A stretch of 64,000 nucleotides of DNA from contig NZ_JAUSXL010000002.1 of NCBI RefSeq assembly GCF_030815975.1, forward strand, positions 3,088,501 to 3,152,500, in the 5' to 3' direction. Below, one piece after another: positions 26,315-37,601 of the stretch (its first letter is position 1; each line of letters starts with the position of its first letter). A program made the translations under genes and the position numbers. Below the pieces are notes generated by a model. That model saw only the letters and a list, made by a program, of their open reading frames with translations. It ran no database searches and was not told the origin of the DNA. The DNA comes from Variovorax paradoxus (GTDB lineage Bacteria; Pseudomonadota; Gammaproteobacteria; Burkholderiales; Burkholderiaceae_C).

Positions 26315-27760
26315 TCAGTTTTCCTTCTTCTCGTCCTTGTTCTCGACAATGACCTGCGTCTTGCTGACCAGCACCGGCTGGCCCTTGAGGCGGTTGAGCG
26401 CCTGCACCAGCGGAAAGTCCTTGTCGGTGCCGAATTCAGGCACCTTGCGGTCCTGCGGCGGCTTCTTGGCTTCTTCCTCGAGGCGCTTGCGGGCTTCGTC
26501 GCGGGCCTTTTCGCGTTCCGGGTCCTTGGCTTCGGGGCCTTGGCCGCTGGCCAGGTGCTTTTCGAGATCGGCCTCGCGCATGCGCAGGGCGGCGAAGGGG
26601 CTGCCCTCGGCGCTTTCGTCGATCAGCACGTTGGGCACGATGCCCTTGGCCTGGATCGAAGTGCCGCTTGGCGTGTAGTAGCGCGCCGTGGTGATCTTGA
26701 GGCCCGTGTCCGGTCCGAGCGGGCGCACCGTCTGCACCGAGCCCTTGCCGAAGGTCTGGCTGCCCATGACGGTGGCGCGCTTGTGGTCCTGCAGCGCGCC
26801 GGCCACGATTTCGCTGGCCGAGGCCGAGCCTTCGTTCACCAGCACCACCAGCGGCACGTTCTTGAGGGCCGCGGGCAGGTTGCGCAGCGGATCGCTGCCG
26901 GAGCGGCGCTGATAGAACTCGGGCGCCGCCTTGTAGACGGATTTGCTCTCGGCCAATTGGCCGTCGGTCGACACCACAGTGACGTTCTCGGGCAGGAAGG
27001 CCGCCGAAATGGCGACGGCCGCATCGAGCAGGCCGCCCGGGTCGTTGCGCAGGTCGAGCACCAGGCCCTTGAGGTTGGGCTCTTCCTTGTAGATGTCCTC
27101 GACCTTCTTCACGAAATCGTCGACCGTGCGTTCCTGGAACTGCGACAGCCGGATCCAGCCGTAGCCCGGCTCCATGACCTTGCCGCGCACCGACTGGGTA
27201 CGGATTTCCTCGCGCGTGATCGTGACCGGGAAGGTGCGGCTTTCGTCCTTGCGGAAGATGGTCAGCAGCACCTTGGTGTTGGCCTCGCCGCGCATGCGCT
27301 TGACGGCCTCGTTGAGCGACAGGCCGCGCACGGCCGTGTCGTCGATCTTGGTGATCAGGTCGTTGGGCTTGAGGCCCGCGCGGAAGGCCGGCGAGCCCTC
27401 GATCGGCGACACCACCTTGATGAGGCCGTCTTCCTGGGAAATCTCGATACCCACACCGACGAAGCGGCCGGTGGTGCCTTCCCTGAATTCCTTGAAGGAC
27501 TTCTTGTCGAAGTACTGGGAATGCGGATCGAGCCCGGCCACCATCCCCGAAATGGCATCGGAAATGAGCTTTTTCTCGTCGACCGGCTCGACATAGTCGC
27601 TCTTGACCATGCCGAACACAGCGGCGAGCTGCTGCAATTCCTCCAGCGGGAGCGGCGCGAGCGAGCCGCGTGCGACCGTCTGCAACGAGACGGTGGTCAG
27701 GACGCCGGCAACGGCGCCGGCGGCGACCCAGCCGGTAATCTTCAATTTCTGGCCCATCAT
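26315..27760 (-). CDS. ctpA: S41 family carboxy-terminal processing protease
   Basis: A 481-residue periplasmic serine protease of the CtpA/Prc group. An N-terminal signal anchor (ITGWVAAGAVAGVLTTVSL) is followed by a PDZ domain (about 95-175) and the S41 catalytic domain. The nucleophile is in EGSASASEIVAG near 325 and the general-base lysine in FGKGSVQ near 350. A Lys/Glu-rich C-terminal tail follows. The family trims or degrades envelope proteins from the C-terminus. The start is a double ATG at 27760, with AAGGA about 10 bases upstream. It lies between gpmA and moeB on one strand, probably one operon. Confidence 0.9.
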   Translation of the reverse strand: MMGQKLKITGWVAAGAVAGVLTTVSLQTVARGSLAPLPLEELQQLAAVFGMVKSDYVEPVDEKKLISDAISGMVAGLDPHSQYFDKKSFKEFREGTTGRFVGVGIEISQEDGLIKVVSPIEGSPAFRAGLKPNDLITKIDDTAVRGLSLNEAVKRMRGEANTKVLLTIFRKDESRTFPVTITREEIRTQSVRGKVMEPGYGWIRLSQFQERTVDDFVKKVEDIYKEEPNLKGLVLDLRNDPGGLLDAAVAISAAFLPENVTVVSTDGQLAESKSVYKAAPEFYQRRSGSDPLRNLPAALKNVPLVVLVNEGSASASEIVAGALQDHKRATVMGSQTFGKGSVQTVRPLGPDTGLKITTARYYTPSGTSIQAKGIVPNVLIDESAEGSPFAALRMREADLEKHLASGQGPEAKDPEREKARDEARKRLEEEAKKPPQDRKVPEFGTDKDFPLVQALNRLKGQPVLVSKTQVIVENKDEKKEN

Positions 27761-27867
27761 GAGTGATTGTCCTTGTCGGCTGTCCAGCCAATATACACAG
27801 CTTGGAAGCAAATTGCCTGCCGGGGTTCCACGGGGGAGCTCCGCCGAGGGGCTTTCTTTCTTCTTAT

Positions 27868-28611
27868 TCAGCCCTTGCCCTGCGAGGCCACCGCTGCGGC
27901 GGCCTTTTCGGCGGCCGCGGCGTCGCCGAGGTAGTAGTGCCGCAGCGGCTTGAGCTCGTCGTCGAGCTCGTAGACCAGCGGAATGCCGTTCGGAATGTTC
28001 AGGCCGACGATGGCGTCGTCGGAAATGCCGTCGAGGTACTTGACCAGCGCCCGGATCGAGTTGCCGTGCGCCGCCACCACCAGGCGGCGCCCGGCGCGGA
28101 TGGCCGGCGCCATCGATTCGTTCCAGAACGGCAGCACGCGCGCCACCGTGTCCTTCAGGCATTCGGTCAGCGGAATCTGCTCGGGCGAGAGTTTTGCGTA
28201 GCGCACGTCGCTGCGTTCGCTGCGCGGGTCGTCGGCTTCCAGCGGCGGTGGCGGGGTGCTGTAGCTGCGGCGCCAGACCAGCACCTGCTCGTCACCGTAC
28301 TTCTTGGCGGTTTCGGCCTTGTTGAGCCCCTGCAGGCCGCCGTAGTGGCGCTCGTTCAGGCGCCACGAATGCACCACCGGCAGCCAGGTGCGGTCGAGTT
28401 CGTCCAGGGTGTGCCAGAGCGTGCGGGTGGCGCGCTTGAGCACGCTGGTGTAGGCCACATCGAAGTCGTAGCCTTCGGCCTTGAGCAGCCGGCCGGCCTG
28501 CTTGGCCTGCTCCACGCCGGTTTCGGTCAGGTCGACGTCGGTCCATCCGGTGAAGCGGTTTTCGAGGTTCCAGGTCGATTCGCCATGGCGGATCAGTACC
28601 AGTTTGTGCAT
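27868..28611 (-). CDS. gpmA: 2,3-bisphosphoglycerate-dependent phosphoglycerate mutase
   Basis: A 247-residue histidine-phosphatase-superfamily enzyme that interconverts 3- and 2-phosphoglycerate in glycolysis. The catalytic histidine is in [10 protein letters not shown] near residue 8, the second in [11 protein letters not shown] near 182, and the cofactor-dependent signature [13 protein letters not shown] near 87 is intact. The C-terminal 15 residues are Ala/Glu-rich. It is divergent from the rhodanese gene, with 73 bases between start codons, and leads the gpmA-ctpA-moeB run. Confidence 0.96.
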   Translation of the reverse strand: MHKLVLIRHGESTWNLENRFTGWTDVDLTETGVEQAKQAGRLLKAEGYDFDVAYTSVLKRATRTLWHTLDELDRTWLPVVHSWRLNERHYGGLQGLNKAETAKKYGDEQVLVWRRSYSTPPPPLEADDPRSERSDVRYAKLSPEQIPLTECLKDTVARVLPFWNESMAPAIRAGRRLVVAAHGNSIRALVKYLDGISDDAIVGLNIPNGIPLVYELDDELKPLRHYYLGDAAAAEKAAAAVASQGKG

Positions 28612-28650
28612 GTGGGAGGCCTTTGGGAGCGCTTGGGAAAACCAGCATTC

Positions 28651-28656
28651 TAAAAT
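28651..28656 (+). promoter_or_regulatory. candidate -10 box for the rhodanese-grxC-secB run
   Basis: TAAAAT, five of six matches to the -10 consensus, 28 bases before the GTG at 28685, in the divergent region between gpmA and the rhodanese gene. No clear -35 box is visible. Confidence 0.35.
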
Positions 28657-28684
28657 CCCGGGTTTGCCATCCAAGGAACCCCCC

Positions 28685-29101
28685 GTGAAATTGATCGAAT
28701 TCGTCACCGCGAACTGGATGCTGATCCTGATCGCACTCAGCTCGGGTGGCATGCTGGCCTGGCCGCTCGTGCGCGGCGCCGGCGGCGGCACGCTCACGGC
28801 CCAGGGGGCGGTGCAGCTCATCAACCGCGAACGCGCGGTGCTGGTCGACGTGCGCGAACCCGAAGAGTTCGCCACCGGCCACATGATCGGCGCCAAGAAC
28901 GTTCCCCTGAACCAGTTGGAAGAAAAGCTGACCGGTGCGGTCAAGAACAAGAGCGTGCCGCTTCTGCTGGTGTGCGCCACCGGCGCGCGCGCCCAGCGTG
29001 CCGTCGCCATGGCCAAGAAACTCGGCTACGAGCAGGCCCAAGCCGTTTCCGGCGGCCTCAAGGCCTGGAAAGACGCTAACCTGCCGGTTGAAAAAGCTTA
29101 A
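28685..29101 (+). CDS. rhodanese-like domain membrane protein
   Basis: A 138-residue protein with an N-terminal transmembrane helix ([20 protein letters not shown]) and a cytoplasmic rhodanese domain (about residues 40-135). The active-site loop holds Cys in [12 protein letters not shown] near 100, so it is a catalytic-type rhodanese that could transfer sulfur. It starts with GTG at 28685; AAGGAA lies 9-14 bases upstream and no ATG fits the first helix. It precedes grxC, secB and gpsA, a conserved proteobacterial order (rhodanese-grx-secB) tied to redox and protein export. Confidence 0.88.
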   Translation: MKLIEFVTANWMLILIALSSGGMLAWPLVRGAGGGTLTAQGAVQLINRERAVLVDVREPEEFATGHMIGAKNVPLNQLEEKLTGAVKNKSVPLLLVCATGARAQRAVAMAKKLGYEQAQAVSGGLKAWKDANLPVEKA

Positions 29102-29121
29102 GTCTTCCCAAGGTAGAGCGT

Positions 29122-29382
29122 ATGCAAGCCGTCAAGATGTACACCACCGCCTTCTGCCCGTACTGCGTTCGCGCCAAGCAGATCCTCAAGTCCAAGGGAG
29201 TCGAGGAGATCGAGGAAATTCGCATCGACAGCGATCCCGTGGCCCGCAGCACCATGATGGAGATCACCCAGCGCCGCACGGTGCCGCAGATCTTCATCGG
29301 CGACACCCATGTGGGCGGCTGCGACGACCTGGTGGCGCTGGACAGCCGCGGCGGCCTGATGCCCCTGCTGCAAGCCGCCTGA
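29122..29382 (+). CDS. grxC: glutaredoxin 3
   Basis: An 86-residue glutaredoxin that reduces disulfides and glutathione mixed disulfides in the cytoplasm. It has a classical dithiol CPYC active site at residues 12-15, the TVPQIFI cis-proline loop near 53, and the GGCDDL glutathione-binding block near 67. It starts 20 bases after the rhodanese gene, with secB following, as in many proteobacteria. Confidence 0.96.
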   Translation: MQAVKMYTTAFCPYCVRAKQILKSKGVEEIEEIRIDSDPVARSTMMEITQRRTVPQIFIGDTHVGGCDDLVALDSRGGLMPLLQAA

Positions 29383-29427
29383 TGCACAAAGCAGCCGGGC
29401 GTCACGGAAGTGGTCCGGCCGCGGGGC

Positions 29428-29433
29428 GATAAT
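29428..29433 (+). promoter_or_regulatory. candidate -10 box upstream of secB
   Basis: GATAAT in the grxC-secB gap, 77 bases before the secB start, could give secB-gpsA-nadC-nadA a promoter of its own. A -35 element is not evident, so support is weak. Confidence 0.25.
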
Positions 29434-29510
29434 CGCCTCCTCATTCATCTGCAGCCCGCTGCGGGAACCTCTCCCCGGCGGGCATTGTTTTGATCCTCGA
29501 AAGTTCAGCC

Positions 29511-29975
29511 ATGGCCGACCAGCAAGCCCAAGATCCCGTTTTTCAGATCCAGCGCGTCTACCTCAAGGACCTGTCGCTCGAACAGCCCAATTCGCCCGCC
29601 ATCCTGCTCGAGCAGGAGCAGCCCACGGTCGACATCCAGCTTGGCGTGGACGCCCAGCCGGTGGCTGAAGGCATCTTCGAGATCACCGTGTCGGCCACCG
29701 TGCAGACCAAGATCCAGGACAAGACCGTGTTCCTGGTCGAAGCCAAGCAGGCCGGCATCTTCGAGATCCGCAACCTGCCCGAAGACCAGATGGGCCCGAT
29801 CCTCGGCATCGCCTGCCCGCAGATCGTCTATCCGTACCTGCGCGGCAACGTGGCCGACGTGATCCAGCGCGGCGGCTTCCCGCCCGTGCACCTGGCGGAA
29901 ATCAACTTCCAGGCGATGTACGAGCAGCAGCAGGCGCAGGCCGCCGGCCAGCCCTCGCCGATCGTCACGCAGTAA
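29511..29975 (+). CDS. secB: protein-export chaperone SecB
   Basis: A 154-residue cytoplasmic chaperone that keeps preproteins unfolded and hands them to SecA. The family features are all present: [19 protein letters not shown] at the N-terminus, FEITVSATV near 52, [32 protein letters not shown] near 100-125, and a polar Gln-rich tail. The ATG at 29511 gives the standard MADQQ start; an ATG at 29490 would add seven residues. It is followed 24 bases later by gpsA. Confidence 0.97.
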   Translation: MADQQAQDPVFQIQRVYLKDLSLEQPNSPAILLEQEQPTVDIQLGVDAQPVAEGIFEITVSATVQTKIQDKTVFLVEAKQAGIFEIRNLPEDQMGPILGIACPQIVYPYLRGNVADVIQRGGFPPVHLAEINFQAMYEQQQAQAAGQPSPIVTQ

Positions 29976-29999
29976 ACCCGGCACAGCGCCGCAACGCCG

Positions 30000-31010
30000 A
30001 TGAAGATCTGCGTTCATGGCGCCGGTGCCTGGGGCACGGCGCTGGCTGTCAACGCGGCGGGCCGCCACGAGGTCACGCTCTGGGCGCGCGATGCGGCCCA
30101 GGCGGATGCGATCTCCAAGGCGCGCGAAAACGTCCGCTATCTGCCCGGCCTGGCGCTGCCGCCGGCACTCACGGTGCGCGCCGGCGACCTGCGCCAGGCG
30201 CAGGCGGGCGCCGAACTCGTCATCGTGGCCACGCCCATGGCCGCCCTGCGCCAGCAGCTCATCGCCTTGCGCGGCACGACCGCGCCGGTGGCATGGCTGT
30301 GCAAGGGGGTCGAACCGGCGCTCGATGCTTCTCCCGCTTCGTATGGCCTGCTGGCCCACGAAATCTGGGGACAGGTCGCGCCTGAGCTGATGGCGGGTGT
30401 TCTCAGCGGTCCTAGCTTTGCGCAGGAAGTCGCCGAAGGCCGCCCGACGGCGCTGGTGGCCGCGAGCCCGCACGCCGCGGTGCGCGACGCGCTGGTCGAG
30501 GCATTCCACGGGCCGGCCCTGCGCGTCTACGCCAACGACGACATCGTGGGCGTGGAAGTCGGCGGCGCCGTCAAGAACGTGCTGGCCATTGCCACCGGGC
30601 TGTGCGACGGCCTGGCGCTGGGGCTCAATGCGCGTGCGGCGCTCATCACGCGGGGCCTGGCCGAAATGACGCGCTTCGGACTGGCGCTCGGTGCGCGTGC
30701 CGAGACCTTCATGGGCCTTTCCGGCCTGGGCGACCTGGTGCTGACGGCCACCGGCGACCTTTCCCGCAACCGCAAGGTGGGCCTGCTGCTGGCGCAGGGC
30801 CGAACGCTGGCGCAGGCCGTGGCTTCGCTGGGCCATGTCGCCGAAGGTGTCTATTGCGCACGCACCGTGGTGCAGCGCGCGCGCGGCCTGGGCGTGGAAA
30901 TGCCCATCGCCGAAGGCGTGGTCGCGCTGCTCGACGGCCGGCTGAGCCCGCAGGAGGCCGTCGCCTCGCTGACCGGCCGCGATCCGGTGCCCGAGTCGGT
31001 TCGACCGTAG
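30000..31010 (+). CDS. gpsA: NAD(P)H-dependent glycerol-3-phosphate dehydrogenase
   Basis: A 336-residue enzyme that reduces dihydroxyacetone phosphate to sn-glycerol-3-phosphate for phospholipid synthesis. The Rossmann motif is [11 protein letters not shown] near residue 6, the substrate region has [17 protein letters not shown] near 135, and the catalytic Lys lies in [14 protein letters not shown] near 184. Length and order are typical. It stands between secB and nadC on the plus strand; the secB-gpsA pairing is widely conserved. Confidence 0.97.
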   Translation: MKICVHGAGAWGTALAVNAAGRHEVTLWARDAAQADAISKARENVRYLPGLALPPALTVRAGDLRQAQAGAELVIVATPMAALRQQLIALRGTTAPVAWLCKGVEPALDASPASYGLLAHEIWGQVAPELMAGVLSGPSFAQEVAEGRPTALVAASPHAAVRDALVEAFHGPALRVYANDDIVGVEVGGAVKNVLAIATGLCDGLALGLNARAALITRGLAEMTRFGLALGARAETFMGLSGLGDLVLTATGDLSRNRKVGLLLAQGRTLAQAVASLGHVAEGVYCARTVVQRARGLGVEMPIAEGVVALLDGRLSPQEAVASLTGRDPVPESVRP

Positions 31011-31042
31011 GATCCCCACAAGACTGAAGAGACAAGACAGCC

Positions 31043-31921
31043 ATGAGCCTTCGCTTTGATTTTTCGGCGCCGGCCGTGGCCGCGCTGGCCCAGGCCGACG
31101 CCGCCCGTGCCCTGCAGGAAGACGTGGCCGATGGCGACCTGACCGCCTCGCTGGTCGACCCCGGCCGCCGCGCCCACGCCCGTGTGCTGGCGCGCGAGTC
31201 GGCCGTGCTCTGCGGCGCGCCCTGGGTCGAGGCCACCGTGCGGCAGCTCGATCCGCAGGCCCGCACCCGCTGGCTGTGCGGCGAGGGCGAGCGCTGCGCG
31301 GCCGACCAGACCGTGCTCGAGATCGAGGGCACGGCGCGCGCGCTGCTGACGGCCGAGCGCACCGCGCTCAATTTCCTGCAGCTGCTGAGCGCGGTGGCCA
31401 CCAAGACGGCCCTGTATGCCGATGCCGTCAAGGGCACGCGCGCGCGCATCGTCGACACCCGCAAGACCCTGCCGGGCCTGCGCCTCGCGCAGAAGTACGC
31501 GGTGCGCACGGGCGGCGGCGTGAACCACCGCATCGGCCTCTACGACGCGGTGCTCATCAAGGAAAACCACATCGCCGCGGCCGGCGGCGTGGCCGCGGCG
31601 CTGCGTGCCGTGGCACCGGTGGCGCAGCGCGCGGCCTTCGTCGAGGTCGAAGTCGAAACGCTTGCGCAGCTGCAGGAGGCGCTGGAGGCGGGCGCGTGCA
31701 TGGTGCTGCTCGACAACATGGACCTGCCCACGCTGCGCGAGGCGGTGCGCGTCAACGACGCGGCCGGCGAAGGCGGCAAGGCGATCCTGGAAATATCGGG
31801 CGGCGTCACGCTGGAAGGCCTGCGCGCCTTGGCCGAAACCGGTGTCGACCGGATTTCCATCGGAGCGTTGACGAAGGACGTCAAGGCGATCGACTACTCC
31901 ATGCGTTTCCAGGAAAGCTGA
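31043..31921 (+). CDS. nadC: nicotinate-nucleotide diphosphorylase (carboxylating)
   Basis: A 292-residue quinolinate phosphoribosyltransferase, which makes nicotinate mononucleotide from quinolinate and PRPP. Recognisable parts are [12 protein letters not shown] at the N-terminus, [11 protein letters not shown] near 110, [13 protein letters not shown] near 136, [21 protein letters not shown] (substrate site) near 157, and LLDNM and ISGGV in the barrel. It precedes nadA by seven bases. nadB is 4 kb downstream on the other strand, so the three de novo NAD enzymes are nearly clustered. Confidence 0.96.
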   Translation: MSLRFDFSAPAVAALAQADAARALQEDVADGDLTASLVDPGRRAHARVLARESAVLCGAPWVEATVRQLDPQARTRWLCGEGERCAADQTVLEIEGTARALLTAERTALNFLQLLSAVATKTALYADAVKGTRARIVDTRKTLPGLRLAQKYAVRTGGGVNHRIGLYDAVLIKENHIAAAGGVAAALRAVAPVAQRAAFVEVEVETLAQLQEALEAGACMVLLDNMDLPTLREAVRVNDAAGEGGKAILEISGGVTLEGLRALAETGVDRISIGALTKDVKAIDYSMRFQES

Positions 31922-31928
31922 GCCCACC

Positions 31929-33047
31929 ATGCCGTCCCCGGTCATCGATGTCGACTACGAGCAACCCGCCGCCAGGGCGGGCGCCGTCTGCGACACGCGC
32001 CACGCCTGGGCGCGCGTGCCCGCCGAGCCTGCGCCGGATCAGCGCGTTGCGCTGAAGGAACGCATCCGCCGTCTGCTGCAGGAGCGCAATGCCGTGATGG
32101 TGTCGCACTTCTACGTGCACCCCGACCTGCAGGACCTGGCCGAGGAAACCGGTGGCATCGTGAGCGATTCGCTCGAGATGGCGCGCTTCGGCCGCGAGCA
32201 TGCCGCGCAGACGCTGGTGGTGTCGGGCGTGCGCTTCATGGGCGAGACCGCCAAGATCCTCTCGCCCGAGAAACGCGTGCTGATGCCCGATCTCGATGCG
32301 AACTGCTCGCTCGACCTGGGCTGCCCGGTATATGAGTTCAGCGCCTTCTGCGACCGGCATCCCGACCGCACCGTGGTGGTCTACGCCAACACCAGCGCGG
32401 CCGTGAAGGCGCGTGCCGACTGGCTCGTCACTTCCAGTTGCGCACTCGACGTGGTGAGTGCGCTGCACGCGCAGGGCCGCAAGATCCTCTGGGCGCCGGA
32501 CCGCCACCTGGGCGACTACATCCAGCGCCAGACCGGTGCCGACATGGTGAGCTGGAACGGCGCCTGCATCGTGCACGACGAGTTCAAGTCGCTGGAGCTC
32601 GAACTGCTCATGAAAGAGCATCCGAAGGCGAAGGTGCTGGTGCATCCGGAGTCGCCGGCCGACGTGATTGCGCTGGCGGATGCAGTCGGCTCGACCTCCG
32701 CCATCCTGAATGCGGCGCAGCGCATGGATGCGAGCGAATTCATCGTGGCCACCGACACCGGCATGCTGCACAAGCTGCGCACGCTGAACCCCGGCAAGAC
32801 CTTCATCGAGGCCCCCACGGCCGGCAACGGCGGCACCTGCAAGAGCTGCGCGCATTGCCCGTGGATGGCGATGAACGGGCTGGTGGAACTGGCGAATGCG
32901 CTGGAAACCGGCGCGGGCGAAGTCCACATCGATCCGGCGCTGGGGCTGCGTGCGCGGGTGCCGATCGACCGGATGCTGGCGTTCACGGCCGGGCTGAAGA
33001 ACGGGCAGGCGCCCGGCAGCCTGGTTGCCGGCATCGGCGCGGCCTGA
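31929..33047 (+). CDS. nadA: quinolinate synthase
   Basis: A 372-residue 4Fe-4S enzyme that condenses iminoaspartate with dihydroxyacetone phosphate to quinolinate. Cluster cysteines lie in [11 protein letters not shown] near 120, GACIVHDEF near 210 and the C-terminal [16 protein letters not shown] near 305. The TSS and [10 protein letters not shown] triose-binding segments are present. Its N-terminal 40 residues are a variable extension. It follows nadC directly and ends one base before the inverted repeat at 33049-33171. Confidence 0.96.
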   Translation: MPSPVIDVDYEQPAARAGAVCDTRHAWARVPAEPAPDQRVALKERIRRLLQERNAVMVSHFYVHPDLQDLAEETGGIVSDSLEMARFGREHAAQTLVVSGVRFMGETAKILSPEKRVLMPDLDANCSLDLGCPVYEFSAFCDRHPDRTVVVYANTSAAVKARADWLVTSSCALDVVSALHAQGRKILWAPDRHLGDYIQRQTGADMVSWNGACIVHDEFKSLELELLMKEHPKAKVLVHPESPADVIALADAVGSTSAILNAAQRMDASEFIVATDTGMLHKLRTLNPGKTFIEAPTAGNGGTCKSCAHCPWMAMNGLVELANALETGAGEVHIDPALGLRARVPIDRMLAFTAGLKNGQAPGSLVAGIGAA

Positions 33048-33048
33048 G

Positions 33049-33171
33049 ATCTTGTCCCCTCTCCCTCCGGGAGAGGGCCAGGGTGAGGGCAGCGGACTCA
33101 CCATATCGCGCGGCCTTCATTGCCGCTCACCCTCACCCCAACCCTCTCCCCAAGGGGAGAGGGAGCAAGAT
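33049..33171. repeat. composite inverted repeat filling the nadA/queD junction
   Basis: Two arms of about 45 bases are imperfect reverse complements: the left begins ATCTTG and ends CAGCGG, the right begins CCGCTC and ends CAAGAT. Each arm is itself a small hairpin (CCCTCTCC...GGAGAGGG) followed by GGGTGAGGG or its complement. The element runs from one base after the nadA stop exactly to the queD stop. Such CCCTCTCC/GGGTGAGGG units recur in many proteobacterial genomes (general knowledge). It probably ends transcription from both sides or stabilises both 3' ends. Confidence 0.8.
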
Positions 33172-33534
33172 TCAGAACTCCAAGGTACAGCTGTCCCCCA
33201 GCGCCTCGCGCCACACCCGCACCCGCGCGAGCATGGGCCGGAATTCGGGCAGCGCGTCCGCGATGAACAGGCAGAGGTTCTCGAGCGTCGGCGGATGCAG
33301 CCCTGCCACGTCGTCGAGCAAATGGTGGTCGAGCTGCTCGCGTACCTCGTCGAGCCGGCGGCGCAGCAATCCCAGGTCGACGACCATGCCTGTGACGGGA
33401 TCGCGCTGGCCCGCGAGCCAGACTTCGGCGTGGTAGGTATGGCCGTGGATGCGGCGGCTGCCTACGGCTTCGATCTCGCGCTTGAGCGTGTGCGCGGCGT
33501 CGAAGAAAAAGCGTTGGCTGATGGTGAATCGCAT
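33172..33534 (-). CDS. queD: 6-carboxy-5,6,7,8-tetrahydropterin synthase
   Basis: A 120-residue QueD of the PTPS superfamily. It converts dihydroneopterin triphosphate (the FolE product) to 6-carboxytetrahydropterin in queuosine synthesis. The zinc histidines are in FFDAAHTL near residue 15 and RIHGHTYHAEV near 32, and the C-terminal VRVWREALGDSCTLEF block carries the catalytic Glu. The Cys of the usual C-x3-H type catalytic region is not obvious in the N-terminal third. It is the last gene of panB-panC-queE-queD, 10 bases after queE. Confidence 0.9.
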   Translation of the reverse strand: MRFTISQRFFFDAAHTLKREIEAVGSRRIHGHTYHAEVWLAGQRDPVTGMVVDLGLLRRRLDEVREQLDHHLLDDVAGLHPPTLENLCLFIADALPEFRPMLARVRVWREALGDSCTLEF

Positions 33535-33544
33535 GACGGTTCGT

Positions 33545-35034
<1,490 letters not shown>

Positions 35035-35928
35035 TTACCAGGCGTGGAGTTGATCGTCGGGGAAGCTGCCGTCCTTCACGGCGCGCACATAGGCTTGGAG
35101 CGCCTCGCCGATGCTCGAAGCATCGGCCATGAAGTTGCGCACGAACTTCGGCATCTTTCCGAGGTTGATGCCCAGCATGTCGTGCAACACCAGCACCTGG
35201 CCGGCGGTGCCCTTGCCGGCACCGATGCCGATGGTGGCGCAGTGCGCCAGCTCGGCCGTGAGCTCTGCGGCCAGCGCGGCCGGCACCATCTCGAGCACCA
35301 GCATGGTGGCGCCCGCGTCCTGCAGCGCATGCGCCTGCTGCTTGAGGAGCGCGCCGGCATCGCCCTTGCCCTGCACGCGGTAGCCGCCGAGCGCATGCAC
35401 GGTCTGCGGCGTCAGACCCAGGTGCGCGCACACCGGAATGCCGCGCTCGACCAGGAAGCGCACCGTCTCGGTGGTCCAGCCGCCGCCCTCGAGCTTGACC
35501 ATGTGCGCGCCGGCCTGCATCAGCACCGTGGCGCTGCGCAATGCCTGCTCGCGCGATTCCTGGTAGCTGCCGAAGGGCAGGTCGGCAATCAGCCAGGCCG
35601 TGCCCTGCACGCGGCGCAGGCCGCGCGAGACGCTGTCGGTGTGGTAGCGCATGGCGTCCAGGCTCACGCCCACTGTGCTGCCGAGGCCCTGGCAGACCAT
35701 GCCGAGCGAATCGCCGACCAAAAGGCAATCGATGCCGGCCGCATCGGCCATGGCCGCGAAGGTGGCGTCGTAGGCGGTGAGCATGGTGATCTTCTCGCCG
35801 CGCGCGTGCATGTCGGCCAGCCGCGGCAGGCTCACGGGCTTGCGCGAGGCGGGCGTCGAAGCGGGCGGCAGCGTGCCGTAGGGCGAGGCTGGTGCGGATT
35901 CTGGCTGTGGGGTCATGGTGTTCGACAT
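35035..35928 (-). CDS. panB: 3-methyl-2-oxobutanoate hydroxymethyltransferase
   Basis: A 297-residue ketopantoate hydroxymethyltransferase, first step of pantothenate synthesis. Family signatures include [18 protein letters not shown] near 50, [12 protein letters not shown] near 70, [15 protein letters not shown] and the catalytic-Glu region [13 protein letters not shown] near 205. The N-terminus carries about 30 extra Pro/Ser-rich residues from the ATG at 35928. It opens the panB-panC-queE-queD operon; nadB lies upstream on the same strand, 74 bases away. Confidence 0.96.
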   Translation of the reverse strand: MSNTMTPQPESAPASPYGTLPPASTPASRKPVSLPRLADMHARGEKITMLTAYDATFAAMADAAGIDCLLVGDSLGMVCQGLGSTVGVSLDAMRYHTDSVSRGLRRVQGTAWLIADLPFGSYQESREQALRSATVLMQAGAHMVKLEGGGWTTETVRFLVERGIPVCAHLGLTPQTVHALGGYRVQGKGDAGALLKQQAHALQDAGATMLVLEMVPAALAAELTAELAHCATIGIGAGKGTAGQVLVLHDMLGINLGKMPKFVRNFMADASSIGEALQAYVRAVKDGSFPDDQLHAW

Positions 35929-36002
35929 GGTTGGGTTTCTCCCTGCGGGCGTCGGTGGCCGGGCATCCTTGAGTGAAGAAAAAGAAGCGAAACGGGTGGG
36001 CG

Positions 36003-37574
36003 TCAGCCCGCCGGCGGCACCAGCACCGTGGGTGCGGCCGGCTCGGCGAGCGAAGGATAGTCGCGGCTGAAATGCAGGCCACGGCTTTCGTGGCGGGCCT
36101 GTGCGGAGCGCACGATCAGCTCGGCCACCTGCACCAGGTTGCGCAGTTCGAGCAGGTCGCGCGTGACGTGGAAGTTCGCGTAGAACTCCTGGATCTCGGC
36201 CTGCAGCAGCGCGATGCGGTGGCTCGCGCGCTCCAGGCGCTTGTTGGTGCGCACGATGCCGACGTAGTCCCACATGAAGCGGCGCAGCTCGTCCCAGTTG
36301 TGGGAGATGACCACGGCTTCGTCCGCATCGGTGACGCGGCTGTCGTCCCAGGCCGGCAGCACGGCGCGCTCGCGCGCCGGTGCCGCGGCGATGTCAGCGG
36401 CTGCGGCGCGCGCGAACACCATGCACTCGACCAGCGAATTGCTCGCGAGGCGGTTGGCGCCATGCAGGCCGGTGCAGGCCGTTTCGCCGATGGCATAGAG
36501 GCCGGGCACGTCGGTGCGCCCGGCAAGGTCGCTCAGCACGCCGCCGCAGGTGTAGTGCGCGGCCGGCACCACGGGAATCGGCTCGCGCGTGATGTCGATG
36601 CCCAGCTCCGCGCAGCGCGCCAGGATGTTGGGGAAGTGTTCCTGGAGAAACGCCGCCGGCTGGTGCGAGATGTCCAGGTACACGCAATCCAGCCCGTGCT
36701 TCTTCATCTCGAAGTCGATGGCGCGCGCCACCACGTCGCGCGGCGCGAGTTCGGCGCGCTCGTCGTGCCGGGGCATGAAGCGCGTTCCATCCGGCAACTT
36801 GAGCAAGCCGCCTTCGCCGCGCACCGCCTCGCTGATCAGGAACGACTTGGCATGCGGATGGAACAGGCAGGTCGGGTGGAACTGGATGAATTCCATGTTC
36901 GACACCCGGCAGCCCGCGCGCCACGCGGCGGCAATGCCGTCGCCGGTGGCGGTGTCGGGGTTGGTGGTGTAGAGGTACACCTTGCCCGCGCCGCCGGTGG
37001 CCAGGATGGTGTGCGGCGCGCGGAAGGCCAGCACTTCATCGGTTTCGTCGTCCAGCGCATAGAGGCCCACGCAGGCCGGGTCGCCCAGGCCGAGCCTGGT
37101 GCCGGTGACCAGGTCGACCAGCGTGTGGTGCTCGAAGAGCGTGATGCTGGGTGTGCGGCGCACGCGCTCGATCAGCGTCTGCTGCACGGCCGCGCCGGTG
37201 GCGTCGGTCACGTGCACGATGCGGCGCTGGCTGTGGCCGCCTTCGCGCGTGAGGTGCAGGCCATCGCCTTCCTCCGAGAACGGCACGCCGAGTTCGCACA
37301 GCCAGCCGATGGCCTGCGGCGCGCCCTCGACGACGAAGCGCGTGGCCTCGGGGTCGCAGAGGCCGGCGCCGGCAATCAGCGTGTCCTGGACATGGGCGTC
37401 GAAGCTGTCGCCCGCGGCCAGCACCGCGGCGATCCCGCCCTGCGCCCAGGCGCTGGAGCCCTCGTTCAAGGCGCGCTTGGTCAGCACGGCCACGCGGTGC
37501 GTGGGCGCCAGGTGCAGCGCGGCGGAGAGGCCGGCGAGGCCGCTGCCGACGATGAGGACGTCGAAGTCGTGCAC
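36003..37574 (-). CDS. nadB: L-aspartate oxidase
   Basis: A 523-residue flavoenzyme that oxidises aspartate to iminoaspartate, the first step of de novo NAD synthesis. The FAD-binding motif is [15 protein letters not shown] near residue 6, the flavin region [13 protein letters not shown] near 40, substrate residues occur in [15 protein letters not shown] near 107, and the fumarate-reductase-like C-terminal helices follow ([17 protein letters not shown]). With nadA and nadC on the opposite strand it completes the pathway to nicotinate mononucleotide. It follows scpA by 27 bases. Confidence 0.96.
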   Translation of the reverse strand: MHDFDVLIVGSGLAGLSAALHLAPTHRVAVLTKRALNEGSSAWAQGGIAAVLAAGDSFDAHVQDTLIAGAGLCDPEATRFVVEGAPQAIGWLCELGVPFSEEGDGLHLTREGGHSQRRIVHVTDATGAAVQQTLIERVRRTPSITLFEHHTLVDLVTGTRLGLGDPACVGLYALDDETDEVLAFRAPHTILATGGAGKVYLYTTNPDTATGDGIAAAWRAGCRVSNMEFIQFHPTCLFHPHAKSFLISEAVRGEGGLLKLPDGTRFMPRHDERAELAPRDVVARAIDFEMKKHGLDCVYLDISHQPAAFLQEHFPNILARCAELGIDITREPIPVVPAAHYTCGGVLSDLAGRTDVPGLYAIGETACTGLHGANRLASNSLVECMVFARAAAADIAAAPARERAVLPAWDDSRVTDADEAVVISHNWDELRRFMWDYVGIVRTNKRLERASHRIALLQAEIQEFYANFHVTRDLLELRNLVQVAELIVRSAQARHESRGLHFSRDYPSLAEPAAPTVLVPPAG

Positions 37575-37601
37575 GGCGGAATTCTCGAGCTGGGGAGCGG
37601 G

